Below, piece after piece: positions 13,295 through 21,099 of a DNA stretch of 21,099 bases. The DNA is from a virus. The notes under the pieces were generated by a model. The model made no database searches. It was not told where the DNA came from and saw only the letters and a program-made list of their open reading frames with translations. The stretch spans positions 1-21,099 of IMG/VR virus record IMGVR_UViG_3300029910_000099. One strand, 5' to 3'. How positions within the stretch are numbered: the stretch's first letter is position 1; the number at the start of each line of letters is the position of its first letter. The translations under genes were made by a program, and so were the position numbers.

Positions 13295-14958
13295 TGGCGC
13301 TCGACAACGGCCCGGTAGACTACCGCCAGCTCCAAGGCCCGGAGCAGCTCATGTCGGCTGCCTCCGTGCCGACCTCTGGCCGTGCGTCCGAGGCCGAGGA
13401 GCTGTCGCAGTCGCTGAAGCAGTTCTCATCTTCCGCCGGCCAGCTCGCTGACAAAGCCGAGTCGCAGGCAGGTGCGATCGCCGGCGCCGCTATGGGCGCC
13501 ACAGGCAATCCGAACTACAAGACAGGCCTCACTCGTCTGTCTGCGTATTCCACAGCGTACAACAACGCCGCGACCGGCGCGTATGCGATGGAGTCCGAGG
13601 TGCATGCCGAGGATCTCGCCGCGAAGCTTCGCGTGCAGGCCAACAACGATCCGGCGACGTTCGCCCAGACCTACGCGGCCGCGCGCGACGCGACTGTCAA
13701 GGAAGCGCCGCCGATGGCGCAGGCGATGCTGACTGAAGTTTACAATCGTCACCTCGCCGCGGGCGTTGCGGCGCTCTCCGGCAGCCAGGCCGAAGAGATC
13801 AAGAATACGCAGAAGCAGATCTACGACAAAGACGTGGACCGCTCGGTAAGTCGCGTCGCGATCCTGCAGGGCTCCGCGAACCCGCAGGACCAGCTCCAGG
13901 CGCTCGATGAGCACACGAAGTTGGTCATGAAGATCGACGGCGGCGTGAACTCTGGTCTCTATAGCCACGCCGAGGGTGAGGCCATGAAGGTCAACGCGAC
14001 GCGCGAGATTACGAAGCAAGTGTTCGACACGCAAGTCGACCGCGAACTCGGCAAGATGGCCGACGGTTCGGGGCAAGCTGGCGACGTCGTGAACCTCGTG
14101 GAGAACTTCCGGCGCGCGCACGAAGAGAACCTTGCGAACCCAGACGAGCCGCCGGTGTTCTCCGAGACCGAGTTCAACTCGCTCTACGGCCTCGCGAAGC
14201 AGAAGATCATGCAGCAGAAGCTGCTTGACATGTACACGAAGAATGGGCAGAAGACCGCGCAGCAGCTCCTCTGGGAGCAGAACGATGCGCAGTACACCGC
14301 GCTCGCCGCGGTAGGCCACACCGATGTGACGCAGGTAGCGCGCGCGATCGCGCACGGCGATCTTGAGCCGGAGAAGGGTCGCGCGATCCTCGGCATGCTC
14401 ACGAAGGGCCAGGATGCGCCGCCGAACAAGGAGCAGCTGTTCCTCGCGATGCACAATCCGAACCGGTTTGATTGGTCTCCGCAAGATATCGACAAACTGC
14501 CGATTAACAGCCAGCAGAAGATCGAACTTTCGAAGAGTATTGCGAACGAGCAGAACACTTGGGAAAGCCATCCTGCCATTAAGGATGCTGATCGGCATAT
14601 CGACGCCGAGCTGAAGATGCCTGCAGGCGGGTTCGACGCGATGAGCGGGGAGGAGAAGACAGCGTACATCAAAGCACACGACGACTTCCGCAAGCAACTG
14701 AGTGCTCTCCCTGTTGACCAGCGGGATGCGCAGGCTCCGCGCGTCGCGAACAACGTGATCTACGCCCGGCAGGCGACGACAGCGGACGCAGAGGTTGCCA
14801 TGTGGAAGCGCGGCCTGGCCACAGCTACAAACACCTACGGGCCGAGCGGCACATCGCCAGATCCTGTGAAGTTCGCTAGGCAGCAAGCTTTCAACCAAGC
14901 GAAGATCAAAGCTGCGCAAGATGCTGCGACGCAGGCTCGCGCAGGGATAACCAAATAA
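13294..14958 (+). CDS. Internal virion protein, T7 gp15-like position
   Basis: This 554-residue protein is almost wholly helical and hydrophilic, with many Ala, Gln, Lys and Glu. It lies where T7 encodes gp15 (747 residues), which forms the periplasmic tube during ejection. The N-terminal segment around residues 35-65 is Ala/Gly-rich (AGAIAGAAMGATGNPNYKTG); then repeated helices such as FAQTYAAARDATVKEAPP and QLQALDEHTKLVMKIDGG suggest a helical-bundle or TPR-like stack. Residues 400-470 contain QDIDKLPINSQQKIEL and DKDxxIDAEL-like polar helices. No lytic transglycosylase motif or signal peptide is seen. It is joined to both neighbours by TAATG. Family assignment rests on order and composition. 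Confidence 0.65.
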   Translation: MALDNGPVDYRQLQGPEQLMSAASVPTSGRASEAEELSQSLKQFSSSAGQLADKAESQAGAIAGAAMGATGNPNYKTGLTRLSAYSTAYNNAATGAYAMESEVHAEDLAAKLRVQANNDPATFAQTYAAARDATVKEAPPMAQAMLTEVYNRHLAAGVAALSGSQAEEIKNTQKQIYDKDVDRSVSRVAILQGSANPQDQLQALDEHTKLVMKIDGGVNSGLYSHAEGEAMKVNATREITKQVFDTQVDRELGKMADGSGQAGDVVNLVENFRRAHEENLANPDEPPVFSETEFNSLYGLAKQKIMQQKLLDMYTKNGQKTAQQLLWEQNDAQYTALAAVGHTDVTQVARAIAHGDLEPEKGRAILGMLTKGQDAPPNKEQLFLAMHNPNRFDWSPQDIDKLPINSQQKIELSKSIANEQNTWESHPAIKDADRHIDAELKMPAGGFDAMSGEEKTAYIKAHDDFRKQLSALPVDQRDAQAPRVANNVIYARQATTADAEVAMWKRGLATATNTYGPSGTSPDPVKFARQQAFNQAKIKAAQDAATQARAGITK

Positions 14959-16904
14959 TGGCCCTCACCGAACAAGATGTGAACACCCAGATGGAGGCGG
15001 CCGCCAACGCGCCTGATCCGAAGACGGACGCGCCGCACCCGATGGTGGGTGCAACGCCTGCGCCTCCGAACCCGATCGATGCAGCGAAGGCACCGCCCCC
15101 TGCTGTGCCGACGCCGTCGTTCCTGGACAGCGTTATCTCGAATGTGGACAAGTACACATCGAAGCTCACGGAGAACCTGAAGGCGCATGCGGATAACCAG
15201 AACGATGCGATGAACACAGACCCGGTCGAGCGTGCGATACGCGCAGGCGCCTCGGGCGTTGCTACTGAAGTCGCGAATACGGCGCAGGCGGCCGAACCTT
15301 ACGTGAAAGCTATCGCCGGCGATCTTGGGTTCGACATTCCACACCCGGCGTATGAGCATGCCCGGCAGGCTGTGCTCAACTTCCGCGATGCGATCGCGCT
15401 CAAGGATCCGAGCATCCCGGAGAACCTGATCAAAGGCGCCGGCCAGTTCATACCGTCGTTCATGATGTTCTCGCGCGTGTTGGGCTCCTTCGGCAATGCC
15501 GCGGCCCTCGCCTCCGGCGGCGAAGCAGCGGCGGGCCTCGCAGCGCGCGCAGCGGCCACTACCGGCAAAGTTGCGCAGTTCGCGGCGGCAGACGCTGCAA
15601 CGAGCGCCACCGTGAATGCGCCGCATGATCCGCGCCTCGCGGACGCTGTGTCGCTGATGCAGCATTCTGAGGGCCAGTTCGGCAACCTGCTTCGTGAAGT
15701 CGCGCCAGACGGTGTGCAGCACTACATCAACTACCTCGCAGATCACGAGAACGAGGGCGAGGCCGAAGGTCGCTGGAAGAACGTGGTCGACGGATGGGGC
15801 GCGGGCGCCGCGCTCACCGGCATGCTGCACACGGGCGGCAGCGTCCTCAAGCAAGGATGGAATGCGCTGCATTTCATGGCCGACAACAACATGGGATCGA
15901 TGGGCGATCTCACGCCTCCGACGCCGGGAAGCCAGCGCGGCGCTGTCGGCGATCTGACGAAGCCGCAGGACACAGGTGCGGCGTTACAAGACGCTGTCCT
16001 CGGCAAGGAGCCGCCATTCGGCAAGCCGAACCAAGGGCCGTCCGCAGAGACCATCCCAGACGCAGGACTCGAGCTTGCGCCGTCGCCGAAGCGTGTTGCG
16101 TCCTCCGGCTCGTTCCCTAGCGTGATGGCCTCAGACGAGGATTTACGGAACGGCATCGTGCAGAACCGCAACACAGTGAACACGCTGCGCAACGTGCTGC
16201 AGAAGTTCAATGACCGCGGTGGTGCGCAAGTTCCTGGCGGCCCGCTGGAGCAGCAAGCTTACGGGCACGGCGCGCCGCTGAAACCCATCCTGCAGACGCT
16301 GAGCAGCGGTATCTCGCGCAACACCCCGCAGGGCGCGTTCTACGGGGACATCATCGATCGACTCGTAGCGAAGGACTCGGGAGCGAACGTAGTAGCGTCC
16401 GGCACCGGCTACCATACGGCAGGCGCTCAGCGCGGCGACTTCGGGACCTACCACACCGACAGCCACACGCTCGCGATCCACCAGGGCGCGCTCGACGCGA
16501 GCAACCAATCAGTGCTGCATACGTTCGTGCATGAGGCTGTTCACTCGGCCACCATCCGCGCGTTCGCCGACGATAAGGATGCGGGCGCCGCTGTGAAGGG
16601 CCTCCTCAAGGAAGCGACTGCAGCAGCTAAGCCTGCGGCAGACGAAGGGACCGTGAACGCGCTTGCCGCGCTCAAGGATCACGATCGGTATGGCCTGACG
16701 AACGTCAACGAGTTCGCGGCCGAAGCAGAGGCCAACCCGCGCTTCCGCGCGGCGCTCAAGATGACGCAGGCAGCGGACGGCAGCGGCTCGCTCTGGGACA
16801 AGTACAAGGCCGTGGTCGGCCACATCCTCGGCGTCGGTTCGGTAGCCGTCGGTTCGAAGGCCTTCGACAAGTTGCTGACGAAACAGGAGAGTGAAGGTGC
16901 CTGA
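14958..16904 (+). CDS. Internal virion protein with zinc-metallopeptidase (HExxH) motif
   Basis: This 648-residue protein lies among the ejection proteins. Its N-terminal 60 residues are Pro/Ala-rich; around residues 175-220 it is Ala-rich and hydrophobic (GGEAAAGLAARAAATTGKVA), a possible membrane-active segment. Near the C-terminus is LHTFVHEAVHSATIRAF, an HExxH zinc site with His525, Glu526 and His529. About 60 residues later comes YGLTNVNEFAAEAEAN, where Glu585 or Glu589 could be the third ligand, as in gluzincins. This pair resembles metallopeptidase-type domains of large phage polyvalent proteins. It may cleave an envelope or virion protein on entry; that is inference. The stop overlaps the next gene by 8 bases. 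Confidence 0.7.
   Translation: MALTEQDVNTQMEAAANAPDPKTDAPHPMVGATPAPPNPIDAAKAPPPAVPTPSFLDSVISNVDKYTSKLTENLKAHADNQNDAMNTDPVERAIRAGASGVATEVANTAQAAEPYVKAIAGDLGFDIPHPAYEHARQAVLNFRDAIALKDPSIPENLIKGAGQFIPSFMMFSRVLGSFGNAAALASGGEAAAGLAARAAATTGKVAQFAAADAATSATVNAPHDPRLADAVSLMQHSEGQFGNLLREVAPDGVQHYINYLADHENEGEAEGRWKNVVDGWGAGAALTGMLHTGGSVLKQGWNALHFMADNNMGSMGDLTPPTPGSQRGAVGDLTKPQDTGAALQDAVLGKEPPFGKPNQGPSAETIPDAGLELAPSPKRVASSGSFPSVMASDEDLRNGIVQNRNTVNTLRNVLQKFNDRGGAQVPGGPLEQQAYGHGAPLKPILQTLSSGISRNTPQGAFYGDIIDRLVAKDSGANVVASGTGYHTAGAQRGDFGTYHTDSHTLAIHQGALDASNQSVLHTFVHEAVHSATIRAFADDKDAGAAVKGLLKEATAAAKPAADEGTVNALAALKDHDRYGLTNVNEFAAEAEANPRFRAALKMTQAADGSGSLWDKYKAVVGHILGVGSVAVGSKAFDKLLTKQESEGA
16885..16889 (+). promoter_or_regulatory. 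Ribosome site deciding the start of the large ejection protein
   Basis: AGGAG lies 7 bases before the GTG at 16897 but only 1 base before the in-frame GTG at 16891. The spacing favours 16897, so the product is two residues shorter than the longest reading. Confidence 0.65.
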
Positions 16905-19900
16905 TTACGGACTAGGTGAAGCGCTCGCGAGCGCGCTGAAGACCCTCGGCAAGGGTGCCGACTTCACACGCGCGCCCGAGGCTGCCGCTGCCGCCCAGGC
17001 TGCCAAGCGCGCCGCGCCTGACGCCGGCGTTGCTGCAGGCGCACAATCGCCCGCCGCCCCCGCGGCAAGCCCGGCCGCGCCCGAGCCGGTCAACCCGGAC
17101 ATGCCGGACCTCTCCGCGCAGAACCCGAAGCCGGCGGCGCCTGCTCCGGTCGACACCTCCCCGTCTCCGCCGGCTGACGCCGGCACCGGTGCGCCTGCCG
17201 TCACGCCGCCCGTGGGCGACCTCGAGCCGCAGGCGGAGCCTCTAGGCAAGCCAGGCCAGACGCCCGTGGAGGCCGCCGGCACGCCGCCGGCCACCGACCC
17301 CGTCCCTGAACCCATCCCGCCGCGTCCGGCCCCGCAGAGCCCACTGGAAGCGGCCGTAACCACCGACGCACAGCGGTTCGTGACCGCCAACATGTCTGAC
17401 TTCGAGGGCAAGCTCAACCTCGAGCACATGCCGAACACGGACACGATGGCCTCGCCCGACAGTATGAAGGCTGCCATCCTCCAGGTGGCCGACGACAATA
17501 AGGGCGCCATCCTCGACGCCAAGCGCGGCACGATCGGGAACGAGCAGCTGCTCGGACTCGCGCAAGACCTCGCGCTCAGCACCGACGTCGTGGGCACCGT
17601 CTTGAAGCGCCAGCTGGGCACCCAGTTCACGAGCCCTGAGACCGTCCTCGCGGCCCGCCTGGTAGAGCAGAACCTCCTGGGCACCCTCCAGGCCGGTCCG
17701 GCCGACAAGATCCTCACCGGGGCCGCAACCTCCGCGGACATCCTCGAGTACGCCCGTCAGAAGCAGCAGTTCGTGGATTACCACACGCAGCTCGCGGGCG
17801 GCGTCTCTGAGCAGGGCCGCGGCCTGAATGCGGCGAGCATCCCTGCGCCCGGCACGCTGCCGCCCGCGGTCATGGACCACATCGCCCAGGTCATCCGCCA
17901 GAACAACCCGAACCTCGACCAGGAAGTGACTGCGATCAAGCTCGCGCAGACGCCGGTCGGTCTTGCGAACATCATGCTCGGGAGCCTCCCGAAACGCATC
18001 GCGCTCGCCGCACGCAGCATGATCACCCGCATCTTCGTGAACGGCGTGCTCTCTGGTCCCCCGACGTGGGCCAAGATCCTCATCGGCAACAACTACAACC
18101 TTGCCGTGAACGCGTTCGATATCGTCAACGCCGGCATGATCCGCGGCGCTACCGGCTTGGCCGGCCGCATCGGCCGCTTCCCGACGTCCGCGGAGGGCGC
18201 GGATCTTGCGGACGCGTACACGTACGTCCACGGCGTCATCTCTGGCACCTCTGACGGGCTGCGACTTATGGGCCGCACGATGAAGACCGGCGTCTCTATG
18301 GACGGGCTCTTGCGCTTCGATCCTAGCGACGTATCGGGCATCAATAACGTGAACCCGAAGCTCGGTACGACGCAGTCGGTTCTGCCGGAGCTGCAAGGCA
18401 CGTACCTGGGTTCCTTCGCTAAGGTCCTTGATACAGTCATCGATGCGCCGGGCTCCCGTGTGATCGGTGGTGTGGACGAATTGACGAAGACGATGGGCGC
18501 GCGTGGCTACCGCACGATGATGGTCATGAAGGAGATCCGCTCGCAGCTTCTCGACGGCACACTGAAGCCGGGCGACGAAGGCGTGGTCGCCAAGCAGATG
18601 TTCGAGAACCCTTCTCCTGAGATGCTGCAAGCCGAGGAAGACTGGGCTCACCGCCAAACCTTCCAGAGCCCGTTCCCCGAAGGCGGCCCGGGCCAGGCGT
18701 TCTCGAACTTCATCACGACGCAGGCGCCCGCGCTCAAGTTCATCTTCCCGTTCATGAAGACGGCAACCAACATCCTGAAGCAAAGCGCCGTCGAGCGCAC
18801 GCCGCTCGCCTTGTTCTCGAGCCGCATACGGAACTCCTTGGCCGCAGGCGGCATGGAAGCGGACCTCGCCAAGGGGCGCATCGCCTCCGGTACGGCGATC
18901 ACCTCGATGCTCGGCTGGCTGGCCGTGCACGATCGCATCACCGGCGATGCGCCGAAGGATCCTGCCGAGCGCGCGTTGTGGGACGCTGAAGGTCGCCAGC
19001 CGTTGTCGATCAAGGTTACGAATCCGGTCACCGGCCAGGAGGAGTGGCGCTCCTACGCATGGCTCGAGCCTATCGCTACCGTCGCGGGCATCACAGCGAA
19101 CGCGGCCCGCGTGTTCTCGCACGTCCACCAGGACGAGGAGATCGACACGCTGAAGCCGCATGCGGAGATGCTGGGCGATGCGATCACGAACGTGGGCGCT
19201 TCTGTCATCACCAACATCGGTGATAAGACGCTGATGACGGGCGCCGCGAAGTTCGCTGAGATGTTCGCAGATCCGCAGAAGGGCTTCCAGATGTGGGCGC
19301 AAGACACCGCGACCTCAATGGTCCCTTACAGCAAGGCGATCGAGTTCAGCCGGAACCTGCAGGATCCGTACTTGCGCGATGCGCAGAACCTTCTCGACAA
19401 GATCGAGAACGATCTCCCCGGGCAATCCCAGAAGCTCGGCGTGCGCGTCGACTATTTCGGCCAACCTCGGGTAGGCCGAGGCGGCAACTCGATCCTCGGG
19501 CCGATGAGCCCTTTCCCCAGCTCGCCGGTGAAACAGGACGACGTCACGGACGAACTCGAGTCGGTGATGAACGCGACGCACGATGTCCCGATGAAGATGC
19601 CGAGCAAGTACATAGCGCTGCCGCAGTCAGGCTCAGGCAAAGGTATCCTTGGAGGCGCCGGGCTCCCGCTTACCTCTCAGGAATATTCCGAGCTTGTGCA
19701 GAAGTCGCGCGCAGAGCCTGTGCCCGGATGGGGTTTGAACCTACACGATAAGCTCGCGCAAGTTATGCAGACCGGGCTCTATCAAGGAGCGACGGCGCCT
19801 GAGCGGGCCGCGATCATCTCCCAGTACCAAGAGGACGCTGACCGCGCAGGTCGCGCCCGTCTCTACAACGAAAACGATGACTTCAAGCAGCGCCTGATCG

Positions 19901-19941
19901 CCTGGGCTGCCGACAAGAATCGCATCCGAACTCAACAGTAG
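16897..19941 (+). CDS. Large internal virion/ejection protein, T7 gp16 position
   Basis: This 1014-residue protein is last of the internal protein set, where T7 has gp16 (1318 residues). Residues 20-150 are Ala/Pro-rich and disordered. The folded part includes LPKRIALAARSMITRIFVNG, then LSGPPTWAKILIGNNYNLAV near residues 366-400, and FIFPFMKTATNILKQSAVER near 627-650. These 'LSgp-T-x-x-x-N-x-x-g-N' and 'i-x-PF-x-x-T-x-N-i' blocks recur in large internal or polyvalent proteins of podoviruses. Hydrophobic Ala/Gly stretches (ASGTAITSMLGWLAV) could contact membrane. I see no lytic transglycosylase catalytic pattern, unlike T7 gp16. GTG start chosen on ribosome-site spacing; it overlaps the preceding gene by 8 bases. 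It stops at TAG, 8 bases before the fibre gene. Confidence 0.72.
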   Translation: MPDYGLGEALASALKTLGKGADFTRAPEAAAAAQAAKRAAPDAGVAAGAQSPAAPAASPAAPEPVNPDMPDLSAQNPKPAAPAPVDTSPSPPADAGTGAPAVTPPVGDLEPQAEPLGKPGQTPVEAAGTPPATDPVPEPIPPRPAPQSPLEAAVTTDAQRFVTANMSDFEGKLNLEHMPNTDTMASPDSMKAAILQVADDNKGAILDAKRGTIGNEQLLGLAQDLALSTDVVGTVLKRQLGTQFTSPETVLAARLVEQNLLGTLQAGPADKILTGAATSADILEYARQKQQFVDYHTQLAGGVSEQGRGLNAASIPAPGTLPPAVMDHIAQVIRQNNPNLDQEVTAIKLAQTPVGLANIMLGSLPKRIALAARSMITRIFVNGVLSGPPTWAKILIGNNYNLAVNAFDIVNAGMIRGATGLAGRIGRFPTSAEGADLADAYTYVHGVISGTSDGLRLMGRTMKTGVSMDGLLRFDPSDVSGINNVNPKLGTTQSVLPELQGTYLGSFAKVLDTVIDAPGSRVIGGVDELTKTMGARGYRTMMVMKEIRSQLLDGTLKPGDEGVVAKQMFENPSPEMLQAEEDWAHRQTFQSPFPEGGPGQAFSNFITTQAPALKFIFPFMKTATNILKQSAVERTPLALFSSRIRNSLAAGGMEADLAKGRIASGTAITSMLGWLAVHDRITGDAPKDPAERALWDAEGRQPLSIKVTNPVTGQEEWRSYAWLEPIATVAGITANAARVFSHVHQDEEIDTLKPHAEMLGDAITNVGASVITNIGDKTLMTGAAKFAEMFADPQKGFQMWAQDTATSMVPYSKAIEFSRNLQDPYLRDAQNLLDKIENDLPGQSQKLGVRVDYFGQPRVGRGGNSILGPMSPFPSSPVKQDDVTDELESVMNATHDVPMKMPSKYIALPQSGSGKGILGGAGLPLTSQEYSELVQKSRAEPVPGWGLNLHDKLAQVMQTGLYQGATAPERAAIISQYQEDADRAGRARLYNENDDFKQRLIAWAADKNRIRTQQ

Positions 19942-19949
19942 GATTATCC

Positions 19950-21092
19950 ATGGCCGTTCCCCTGACCCTTCTCTCCGTGCCGGCGCAGACGCCGTACATC
20001 CAGTACGTCTCGACTTCGAGCCAGACGGTGTTCCCGTACCCGTTCGAGATCACGCAGGATGCGGACCTCGTGTGCTTGATCAACGGCGTTCAGCAGGCGA
20101 CTGACTCAGGCTACACGCTCTCCGGCCAAGGCGCTACCGGCGGCGGGAACTTGACCTTTACGACCGGTCAGTCTGCAGGCACGATCATAACGCTGTATCG
20201 AAATATCTCGATTGCGCGCATCACGCAGCTCGCGCAGAACGGCACGTTCTTTTCATCGAATTTCAACAACGAATACAACCGCATCTACCTGATCATGCAG
20301 CAGCTGCAGCAGTCGATCAACAACTGCCTGCAAATCCCGAACACGAACTCCCCGCAGCTGGCCTCTTACGAGCTGCCCGCTGCGTCTTACGCCGGCTTGT
20401 ACCTCGCGTTCGACTCGAACGGCAACCCGACCCCGGCCGCGCTCACCTCAAGCGGCTCGGTGACCGCGGCGCTCGTCGGCGGCCTGATCTTCCCGCGCTC
20501 GGCAACCGAGATCGCGAACAGCATAGTGCCTATTGTCCAGTACCCCTACGGCTCGCTTCGACGCTACGGTGCAGATCCTACAGGCGTTGCTTCGAGCAGC
20601 ACGGCGCTCTCGAATGCGCTCCTCTGCAATTCCTACGTGTGGGACGACTTCCCAGGTGGCGGAAGCTACCTGTTTAGCTCGCAGGTTACGATCGCCAACT
20701 ACCCTGTGCGCCTGCAAGGCCAAGCGGGAAGTTTGGGCGGCGGCGGGCTCACCGGCACAGTGTTTACGCTCGCTTCGGGCGTCACCTCACTGCTCGTTGC
20801 TGCGTTCTTGCAAGGTGTCGTGATCAGCGACATCGAGTTCGTGTTCGGCTCGGGCAGCACCAGCCAGTACATGATCTACGGCAACACCATTTCGGCGGTC
20901 AACTGCCAGTGGCGCAACTGTACGATCGAGGGGTGCACGTTCAAGGGCCTCGGCGTCGGGGACACGAACACAGGCATATACCTCAACAGCACCGGAACGT
21001 ATTCTGCGTTCAACACGATCCGTAGCAACTACTTCTCTGGCTTGAGCGCGGGCATCCTGTTCAACGGTACGACCACGCCAAACGTCATCTAG
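19950..21092 (+). CDS. Tail fibre/spike: T7-type anchor plus truncated beta-helix
   Basis: The 380-residue reading starts with a T7 tail-fibre anchor: QTVFPYPFEITQDADLVCLI near residues 25-44, INGVQQATDSGYTLSG, LTFTTGQSAGTIITLYRNI near 69-87, and FNNEYNRIYLIMQQLQQSIN at about 105-124. A linker leads to SLRRYGADPTGVASSSTAL near 203-221, the usual N-terminal strand of pectate-lyase-like beta-helix spikes. Coils follow (VISDIEF, NCTIEGCTFKG, NTIRSNYFSG). TAG at 21090-21092 stops it after NVI; the two following codons, Asn-Asn, would continue a plausible coil. Such spikes usually need several hundred residues, so the protein is either truncated, read through, or miscalled near the window end. The missing part would hold the receptor-binding or depolymerase site. 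Confidence 0.8.
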   Translation: MAVPLTLLSVPAQTPYIQYVSTSSQTVFPYPFEITQDADLVCLINGVQQATDSGYTLSGQGATGGGNLTFTTGQSAGTIITLYRNISIARITQLAQNGTFFSSNFNNEYNRIYLIMQQLQQSINNCLQIPNTNSPQLASYELPAASYAGLYLAFDSNGNPTPAALTSSGSVTAALVGGLIFPRSATEIANSIVPIVQYPYGSLRRYGADPTGVASSSTALSNALLCNSYVWDDFPGGGSYLFSSQVTIANYPVRLQGQAGSLGGGGLTGTVFTLASGVTSLLVAAFLQGVVISDIEFVFGSGSTSQYMIYGNTISAVNCQWRNCTIEGCTFKGLGVGDTNTGIYLNSTGTYSAFNTIRSNYFSGLSAGILFNGTTTPNVI

Positions 21093-21099
21093 AACAACA

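Noticed and set aside
17242-19302. Long minus-strand open frame of 686 codons, and others on the minus strand (13426-14919, 6742-7881)
   Set aside because: They mirror well-supported plus-strand genes, are Arg/His/Leu-rich with no domain motifs, and have no coherent ribosome sites; they follow from GC-rich codon bias.
19950-21092. Diversity-generating retroelement target in the spike
   Set aside because: No reverse transcriptase, no template/variable repeat pair and no C-type lectin end is visible in the window.
2270-21092. Genome-wide recoding of TAG
   Set aside because: TAG ends several genes (2272, 2947, 6461, 19941) at sensible family ends with a new start right after, so TAG works as a stop here.
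1-21099. CRISPR array, insertion sequence, integrase or attachment site
   Set aside because: No regularly spaced short repeats, no terminal inverted repeats and no transposase or integrase frames were found.

Overview
The window looks like the virion-assembly half of a short-tailed, T7-type bacteriophage (podovirus) or a prophage of that type. All 20 genes lie on the + strand, are tightly packed, and often share stop/start bases. The order matches T7 genes 8 to 17: portal, a small gene, scaffold, major capsid, tail tubular A, tail tubular B, four internal virion proteins, tail fibre/spike. The DNA is GC-rich, which suggests a GC-rich, probably Gram-negative host. That host call is inference; no host gene is present.

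Layout. 2-937: C-terminal part of the portal, cut by the window start. 956-2272: a small portal-associated gene and an Ala/Pro-rich scaffold. 2276-2947: a histidine-phosphatase-fold protein, a cargo gene not found here in T7. 2948-3154: the only long non-coding gap, which can fold into an elaborate RNA just before the major capsid gene. 3155-4392: major capsid and a probable capsid decoration protein, followed by a rho-independent terminator at 4400-4429. 4460-9400: about 4.9 kb inserted between capsid and tail genes. It holds small repeat-built proteins of unknown role, a Rossmann-like protein and three glycosyltransferase-like genes, two of them tandem duplicates. 9397-12683: tail tubular A and B; B carries a discoidin-like carbohydrate-binding insert. 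12683-19941: four internal/ejection proteins, one with a zinc-metallopeptidase HExxH motif. 19950-21092: a tail fibre/spike with a T7-type anchor and the start of a beta-helix, ending at an in-frame amber codon 7 bases from the window end.

How it works together. Portal, scaffold and capsid protein build the prohead. Tail tubular A and B complete the neck and nozzle. The internal proteins are packed inside and ejected into the cell envelope to let the DNA through. The spike binds and perhaps cleaves surface glycan. The glycosyltransferase cluster and the carbohydrate-binding insert suggest that glycan modification or recognition matters to this virus, but the target cannot be read from sequence.

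Most unusual points: the structured leader RNA before the capsid gene, the phosphatase lacking its second catalytic His, the repeat/glycosyltransferase insertion, the metallopeptidase-like ejection protein, and the amber codon in the spike.
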